Assembly (NCBI GenBank): GCA_021292105.1
Contig: CM037860.1
Span: 14,650,698-14,714,697, forward strand
Reading direction: 5' to 3'
DNA length: 64,000 bases
Origin: Anadara kagoshimensis
Taxonomy: Eukaryota; Mollusca; Bivalvia; Arcoida; Arcidae
Under the pieces are notes generated by a model. It saw only the letters and a program-made list of their open reading frames with translations. It did not search any database and was not told the DNA's origin. The position numbers and the translations under genes are program-made. Below are positions 57,445 through 64,000 of this stretch, in pieces (within the stretch, counting starts at the first letter, position 1; each line of letters opens with the position of its first letter).

Positions 57445-57590
57445 TAGTACACAGCAGATCATAAAACTCGCTCACCTCATGACTTGTGTTAAAATGAATC
57501 AATGAAATTAATAAGAAAAAATTGTCTCATTGAAAATAGCTGAAAGTTGTTAATCTGAGGTAAAACAGTTACATTCAACCAGCCAAACTA
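57445..57590 (+). repeat. SINE-3 3' part, 5'-truncated and diverged
   Basis: CAGCAGATCATAAAACTCGC, ATTGAAAATAGCTGAAAGTT, GTAAAACAGTTACATTCAAC and CAGCCAAAC parallel the SINE-3 3' end at 24290-24437. Head absent. Confidence 0.55.
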
Positions 57591-57594
57591 TTTA

Positions 57595-58290
57595 TACAAT
57601 GTTTATTGTTTAACAAATAGAACTCCATGTTAACAATATTCTTATAGTATAACTAACTGATTAGGTGTAAACAGTTCTGTCATCAATAATTCACCATTCT
57701 TACTGTGTAATAAACCTTTTATAATTTACATTACAATACACATAAACAATACCTATCACCAATTACTCTCTCCTGGTTGCGATTCAATGAACAAATATAT
57801 GTATAATTCAAACTTAGGGTACACAAACACTGAGCGATAATTACATTGGAGTTCAAAATATTAGTATACCCGTAAAATTTATATGTCCCAATGGTAAATT
57901 ATATATGTATTATAAATGAAAACGTAACAAGTTTTTTGTTGTATGAAAAGCAACATTTCAAGAATGATTTTCAAAGCTTTCTATAATTATTCTATGAAAA
58001 ATTACATCAGAAATGCACTTCACAGTTCAGAAACATTTCCAATAATATTTCTTTCAATACATCATTCCATTCGAATTCAAATATAAGGTCTGATGACATC
58101 TAGTCGGCTTTGCAGCTTTATATTAAATTTACTGCAGCCAACTAGATTAATATTTTCTATCAATTAATAGTTGATGAATTAGCTGCATGTTGGTGCAGTT
58201 ATGTTTATTTTCAGGATTTTTTTTTACTAAATAAAGTCAAAGTGACAGTTACATTTGATGTGTATGTCCCTATTGTGACCAAAATATTTT
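57595..58290. other. Non-coding stretch
   Basis: AT-rich; no supported feature. Confidence 0.5.
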
Positions 58291-58296
58291 GATTGC

Positions 58297-58355
<59 letters not shown>
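58297..58355. repeat. (TTAT)n microsatellite
   Basis: About 14 TTAT units. Confidence 0.95.
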
Positions 58356-58359
<4 letters not shown>

Positions 58360-58362
<3 letters not shown>

Positions 58363-59825
58363 CAATTTAAAAGAAAAGCAAAAAAAAATCCTTTACATCA
58401 ACATTTCTCATAATACACAAACATCCCCACCAAAATAAAAATTGAAATTAAAAATATGTAACTTTTCCATAATTTAGCTATGAATGTATTTTCTGTTGTA
58501 TTATAAATTGTGACCCATAAACTCCTGATTAACCTCTGTGCTCCCAGTAAAGCACTTACAAATACCCAGCTATAAAAGTTGTTAAATCTTTCTTATTTTA
58601 CATTTCCCAAGGAAAATAATTTACATCTCATTTCATAAAACAAAGTGTCATTACTAGGGTAATTAATAAATTCTTCAAATTAATTCCTCATTAAGGAACT
58701 GCTAAATCACTTTATAACAGAGGAAAGATCAATACAGAGAGCTTGTTTTGGAATAAACAGCATTCACCAATATAACATTAAGAAATACCAATTAAAATCA
58801 AATAAAGTCTAAAAATACCATTAAAATTCTCACATCCAAATATAGCACAACTACAAAAAGAGGGTGAATCTTTGTTATATGATTCCTTTGTTATTGTCTC
58901 ATCAAATTAACACATTGTAATTCCATCATCCACTAGAATAGTCAATATTTATAACCTCCATGCTAATAAAAAATCTCAGATACTGGCAATCAAATCCCAA
59001 AAAATTCTTTTAACCTCCATACACATTAAAACAATCCCAGTAGCTGGAGATCAAATCCCAAATTTTCCCTTTGTCTAGCACACAAAGTACCAGTAGTTCT
59101 TAAATAAATAGTGTACCTTGTTTTGTATCCATTTATGAAATATACATCAGATTACTATTACCTAGCTGACTTATTAAGATCCATGCCATATAAGGCATTG
59201 ATTTTAAACTATAAACTCACAGAAAGAATCAATAAAATTAACCATAATTTTACTTACAATTTATAAACTGTTCCCTGTCTTAAAACCCTACTTAACTAAC
59301 ACTGACAGCTGAATGTATAGTTTTATCAATAAGTTGGTATTTGTATTCAATATACCAAACACAAAAGAATACAGGACTGACTCAATGGAAGAGAAAATTG
59401 ATTATTCCAGTGTCTTCCAGGCTTAACCAAGTCCGATTTCTATAGTGTGAAAATGATGGCTGGGGCTTTCCAATATGATGCAGCTAAAATTAACAGCCGT
59501 CATTTGAATTACAGAAAAACCATGATGCCAATACACTGAGAAGGTTTTATCAGTATTTGCTCCGGGATTTTGCCATAGTCGTGGTCGTCGTTGTCAGTGC
59601 TGAGATGATGAGAAGATCAATAAACAACATAAGGAGAGATGTTCTGAGACCAATATGACAATGTATCCCAAAACGACCGCCAATATACTTGGTACTGAAT
59701 AACATTGTAACATCAATGTAACCGTGTCAAATATGTCAAAGGGATTTTCCTACTTTCTTCCATTATTTGTTTTTTAAAATGCCAGGATTAGAAATGACAT
59801 TATTCAATGCATCAATACATTTTTA
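58360..59825. other. Non-coding stretch; GC/CpG-richer patch at 59440-59700
   Basis: A diverged 59-bp duplication (AACCTCCAT at 58953 and 59012) lies at the left. 59440-59700 is clearly less AT-rich with several CpGs (CTCCGGG, TCGTGGTCGTCG, AACGACCGCC) and matches no repeat recognised here. It could be an exon or regulatory patch, but no splice pair was convincing. Confidence 0.4.
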
Positions 59826-59831
59826 TGTATA

Positions 59832-60003
59832 CAGTAAAACCTTTAATCATCACCATCATTATAAAGGGGCTTGGTGATAAATCAAGAGAGAAACATAGAA
59901 AAGAGAAAAACAAAGAAGAAATGGATTTTTGGTTCTTTTAAATACTGTGGTGATAAATGAAGTCTCTAAATTACTGAGGGGCATTTATAACAAGATTTTA
60001 CTA
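59832..60003. mobile_element. Family P (pogo-like) MITE copy, 172 bp, inverted relative to 27737
   Basis: TA-flanked; starts CAGTAAAACCTTTAATCATC and ends AACAAGATTTTACT. The reverse complement shares AATGCCCCTCAGTAATTTAG, CCAAAAATCCATTTCTTC and ATTTATCACC with 27737-27935. Confidence 0.75.
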
Positions 60004-60009
60004 TATAAA

Positions 60010-60232
60010 TACTGTAAATGTGGTTATTTTCCCAAATTTGAAAAAAAAATCTCGAAAATTTCCTGCTTACGAATTAAGATAAGGCCTTGTTATTGAAACA
60101 AGAACGAGTGAAATCGTGAAATTAGCCCCTCACAAAATATCAACAATATGATTTCATGAAAATTTTCACTTGTGAAAAAACATGTTTACACACATGTATA
60201 TATCCAGGAGCTTAATATAACAAGGTTTTACT
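60010..60232. repeat. Possible second TA-type MITE adjoining family P
   Basis: Ends AATATAACAAGGTTTTACTA, a family P-like right terminus. The interior (GAAATCGTGAAATTAGCCCC, TTTGAAAAAAAAATCTCG) differs from family P, and no matching left end was found. Confidence 0.35.
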
Positions 60233-60240
60233 ATTTTACT

Positions 60241-60270
60241 ACCGGTATATATATATATATTATATACAAT
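60241..60270. repeat. (TA)n microsatellite
   Basis: Short TA run. Confidence 0.85.
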
Positions 60271-60289
60271 TTGTCTATCTTCATTTTAT

Positions 60290-60391
60290 TTGAACCTGTA
60301 TATAAGGGTCACCTGTCCATAAAGACCATTTTTACTGGTTCCCTTTGATGACCTTTATAGACAAGTCCCTTTGATGACCTTTATAGACAAG
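60290..60391 (-). repeat. Family Q repeat copy with a 26-bp exact internal duplication
   Basis: On the minus strand it matches 37056-37140 (TCAAAGGGAACCAGTAAAAA, CAGGTGACCC, ATACAGGTTCAAA). TCCCTTTGATGACCTTTATA plus GACAAG occurs at 60340-60365 and again at 60366-60391 without a mismatch. Confidence 0.7.
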
Positions 60392-60404
60392 TTTGATATA
60401 TACA

Positions 60405-60456
60405 TGTATATATTATATATATATATATATATTATATATATATATTATATATATAT
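60405..60456. repeat. (TA)n microsatellite with ATTA interruptions
   Basis: TA-rich palindromic run. Confidence 0.85.
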
Positions 60457-60844
60457 TGAAAAATACCACACTAGGATTGGTCCATGTTGATTAATGGGTC
60501 ATCCTGGGTTTCATGTATAACATTTGTTTTTTGTATGTCTAATGGGAATGTTTTCAGGATCAATACTGTATAAAATTTCAGTGGTAAACATGGTTTAATA
60601 TTAATAAAGGAATATAAAAGCTGTATCACTAGTGTAACACCGGGATAACAATGAACACCTAAATTATCTATTGATCATCGCTTGATTAACATACTGAAAA
60701 CCAAACAAAATACTTATCTCTAATCAAACATCTATTTGAAATAAAAATGGCTTGCCTCATATCTATTAATTAATTAATGTATCAATTATTGGTTTCATTA
60801 ATCATTTTTAACATTAGTTTATACATGTAAATGTACAATCAACA

Positions 60845-61345
60845 TAATACATGTATAGGGAAAATTGTTACTCATATTGAACCATATTAAATTTCATTTT
60901 ATTTTCAGATTTATTTACATGAGTGCAAATTCATTAAGTTTTCATATTGGAAAAAAGTTAAAGACACAATCATCACAATATAGGGGAAATTTTAATTCAT
61001 GTTGAATTGTATTAAATTTAATTTATTTTTCAATTTTATTTACATGAGTGTAATTTCATTTAAGTTTCATATTGGAAAAAAGTTAAAGGCATAATCATCA
61101 CAATATAGGGAAAATTGTTACTCATATTGAACCCTATTCAATTTCATTTAATTTTCAATTTTATTTACATGAGTGTAAATTCATTTAAGTTTCATATTGG
61201 AAAAAAGTTAAAGGCACAATCATCACAATATAGGGAAAGTTTTTACTCATATTGAACCCTATTAAAATAAATTCAATTTTATTTTCCCTTTTAATTACAC
61301 GAGTGTAAATTCATTTAATTTTCATATTGGAAAAAGCAAGACATT
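60845..61345. repeat. 125-bp tandem array, four units
   Basis: TAGGG starts fall at 60856, 60981, 61106 and 61231: exact 125-bp spacing. Each unit carries TTACTCATATTGAACCCTAT-like, TTTTATTTACATGAGTGTAA, TTCATATTGGAAAAAAGTTA and CACAATCATCACAATATAGG. The last unit breaks up after about 110 bp. Confidence 0.92.
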
Positions 61346-61349
61346 TTTA

Positions 61350-64000
61350 TTTCAATTTGTATGTTTGTTTGTTTTTTTTTTTTAAAAAGGAAGGAAAATT
61401 GTATTTCAAAAACACAATTTTGGGCTCACTGATTTATAAAACTTTGAATAGGCACTAAGATAAAAGGGTAAAAATTCTGGGATTTCGTCTATCCAAGTGA
61501 GAGGTTTTAAAAAAATCTGGGATGTCCTAAACAATCCAGGACAAATAGCATGTATGAATTGTCCAATGGTGTGGTACTATTGGAAAGAACCCAATCAATC
61601 CTTTTATTTTACAAATGGTGGCCTATAAATACACATATTTTACACTTAGACAAACAATAAACACACAATTCCTACATGTTCATAATTATGTCATGCATAT
61701 AACTCAGAAATGTCTATCTCCATATAACACGATCAAAAAAAAAAAAATGTTTTCTGATGGAAGGTCCAGGACCTTTTGCCTTTATTTTTGGTAGGCCCCA
61801 CATAAGTCCAATATTAACACTGAAAGGTCCATAACCAATTATGTTATCATAAAAAAAACATTATTATCCTGGAAAAACTGCAGGTGCATGGAACTTATAC
61901 TGATTAAATATCAAGGGCCCAAATCTAAAACCAATAGGTTCTGGACCTTGGACCTGTATGGAGCAATTAATAATGTAGTTCACTTTGACATCCTACCAGT
62001 AATCCTGTCCCATCATGTCTTCATAGATTCCAAGTGGTTCACTGCAGTGGTTTAAAGCACTAATTGCTTTCAGATCAAACTACTCAGTTTCTTGCCTGGA
62101 ACCCAGTTTGTTCCTTGGCCATGAACAAATTGTATTTTGATTAGAAACTCTGTGGCATGTCTATTAATTGAATTCCAAGCTTATTCTTTCAATATAAACA
62201 AGTTATAAATGGAATAGAATGTCAGTTCAAAAGTGTCTTCTAAATGAACCACAACTGGAAAATCCATGTGCATGATGAAAATATATATAAATAGCCAATG
62301 GCACATCCACATCCACAGATTGTTCCTGTGAAGATCTGAAAATCGTTTTCTAAAAAAGGTGGCAGACAAAATGTTTGGTAGAAGAAATGGATTAAATACT
62401 TTATGTCCCCACTTCATTTGGGGGACATACATGAATAAATAAATAAAGATAATAAATTTTACTAAAATATACAATATGTGTAATTCGAAACTAATCTAAG
62501 ACCATATAAAATCATAAAAGTTAATCAAATGATGCCATTAAAACCTTGACATGACAAGGTTAATTAAGTTTAATACAGCAGGAGTTTGGAGTCTTTAAGA
62601 ATGCATTAAGTTGGTAAATATTGGTACTAAAGCAAATACTTAGTGACAGGTGACTATGAAAAACAGATGGTCAGACAGGTGTAACTAATAAGATAGTCTA
62701 TGGTCAGTTAGGATATAGAGACTGGACAACACTTAAGTGATGTAGATAGACTTCACAAGATACTTATAGAAGAACCATATGTTATTAGAATCCATAATGA
62801 TGCATGTATATGTATATGTACTATGTAGGATATTCATATAATATAGAAATTCAAATATGCTTTAAAACACAAAACATCTGTGGTCTACTGATACTTGAAA
62901 ATGAATTACTGACCACCTCCAATGTACATCTTAGAAACTTAGATTACATGGTACATGGATGGATACATTGCATCTTTTTTAAAGTTAATTAAAGAGAGAC
63001 GGATTACAGTAAAGCCAGTTCTTTCTTTGCAATAAAGTACTCAGAAATCATTTCAATTGCATATGCACTTACAGATAGAAAAAAAATAAATCAAAAATAT
63101 ATTTGTCTATAATTTCTTAGAATTTATTGATTACAGTATGTGAACACCAATGTATTATATGTTGTGACAGCTTCTTGTTTCTGTAAACTAATGGAATATA
63201 TGTACCAACTGTAATGAAAACTTCTTTGTTTGAATATAAATAACTTGACATATTAAAAATATTATGCACTGGAAAAACAGAAATCACTCTAACAAAGCAA
63301 TCATGTCCAAAATAAATAAAGACATCTTGTACCATAATTTCCAATGTCAGTGGCTCAGAAACTTAAAGAAGTCAATTACAGCAGATCTAAAGATTTATTC
63401 CAATGTCTTCTTCTTGATTTTCTGCCTGACTGAGAGTTAACAGTGTGGAAATATTGCCTCCTCTGACTGAGCTAGCTAGCAGAGGCTGTAACTAGGAGAC
63501 TTTACAATGTACCTACTTCACCGCGCCTTGTAAATCCATGTTTAAAGATGTCCGTTAATCAATATTAACCCTAGTGGCTAAGTATTTAATTGCAATTTGA
63601 TTTGTAATTATTTTCTTTACAATTATCCAGTATGGATTTTATTGAGAATATCAATCAATGGTTGTTGATAAAGTAAATATTATGTTAAGTTCTAACCCAA
63701 TCTTACCTGTTAATTAACACAGGTATCCAATAAATAACTACCTGAATTATCTACCTTTACAGGTGTGAAATTATAAAGTACATGTACCACTGGTATTGAA
63801 GTTCTAATTTCAGGAGTAATTTTAGAAATGATTTTACTAGTTGTACTAAACAAGAACAAAACTGCTCAATAAGAGTTAATTTTGTTTGCCCTCCATTAAA
63901 TTCTATGTAAACATTTTTGAAATAATCATCTACAGGAAGGTTCAAAATGGCTTTTTTCAGTCAAGTAGAAGGTGCACATGGAACTCAATAAATGTAGAAT
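61350..64000. other. Non-coding stretch to the window end
   Basis: AT-rich. The frames seen (up to 97 codons) lack motifs. CCTCTGACTGAGCTAGCTAG and CAGAGG at 63461-63486 make a small imperfect hairpin. A minus-strand donor-like TTAACAG|GTAAGATTGG lies at about 63706-63712 without a clear acceptor. No feature is called. Confidence 0.45.

Noticed and set aside
36230-59620. Shared GATNATCTCAGCACTG word at 36.27 kb and 59.6 kb (minus) as a repeated exon
   Set aside because: A 14-15 base near match is expected by chance between segments of a 64-kb window, and the flanks do not align.
63461-63486. Small GAGCTAGCTAG hairpin as a regulatory RNA
   Set aside because: Short imperfect palindrome with nothing else supporting transcription or conservation.
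1-64000. CRISPR array, operon, phage or LTR/viral element
   Set aside because: Tandem arrays here have no unique spacers, no polycistronic coding exists, and no gag/pol/env-like or capsid-like motifs or long terminal direct repeats were seen. The only reverse transcriptase is of non-LTR type.

Overview
The window is AT-rich (roughly two thirds A+T by eye) eukaryotic nuclear DNA, most likely from a mollusc and probably a bivalve. The grounds are long non-coding stretches, spliceosomal signals, several tRNA-headed SINE families of a type common in molluscs, TA-flanked MITEs, many minisatellites and microsatellites, and the ACATGTA/TACATGTA words frequent in molluscan DNA. There is no operon structure, no bacterial gene and no recognisable viral or LTR element. 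The organism call is inference from repeat style, not from a marker gene.

No complete protein gene can be supported. The best host-gene signal is on the minus strand. At 9111-9212 there is an exon-like segment with a T-rich tract and CAG acceptor, two ATGs, a hydrophobic signal-peptide-like N-terminus and a GTAAGT donor. A plausible first exon lies at about 10484-10632, with TATA-like and CCAAT-like boxes just upstream. Two more well-formed minus-strand exon candidates lie at 50678-50820 (stops in every frame, so untranslated if real) and 52926-53086. A weaker donor-only candidate is near 36153. The simplest reading is the 5' end of a long-intron minus-strand gene, possibly with several 5' leader exons, whose downstream coding exons lie left of base 1. 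That is a hypothesis. Most other open frames are short chance frames or cross repeats.

Layout: 1-5500 holds an old SINE, a TIR MITE (659-860), an 820-bp TA-flanked MITE (1303-2122), a SINE-derived tandem duplication (4898-5245) and a pogo-like MITE (5279-5500). 5500-11500 is mostly unique and carries the exon and promoter candidates. 11.8-24.7 kb is repeat-dense: a SINE nested in a SINE with target duplications (13.0-13.6 kb), a MITE cluster (14.1-15.6 kb), tandem arrays, a SINE whose interior has expanded into a 31-bp minisatellite (20.4-21.1 kb), a tandem array broken by an element ending in a perfect 58-bp-arm palindrome (22.0-23.2 kb), and a second SINE-in-SINE (24.0-24.7 kb). 25-40 kb carries minisatellites of 33 and 30 bp, a 238-bp duplication containing a MITE end, and old repeats. 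40.7-42.3 kb is a 5'-truncated, broken LINE inserted in a SINE. 43-52 kb has further MITEs, SINEs and a 50-bp array. 52-64 kb is mostly unique, with long microsatellites, a 125-bp array at 60.85-61.34 kb and a pogo-like MITE at 59.8 kb.

The main story is transposable-element stratigraphy: at least three insertion-into-repeat events with recognisable target duplications, and a five-copy MITE family in which two members carry secondary insertions of 200-240 bp. I did not find a convincing new gene system.
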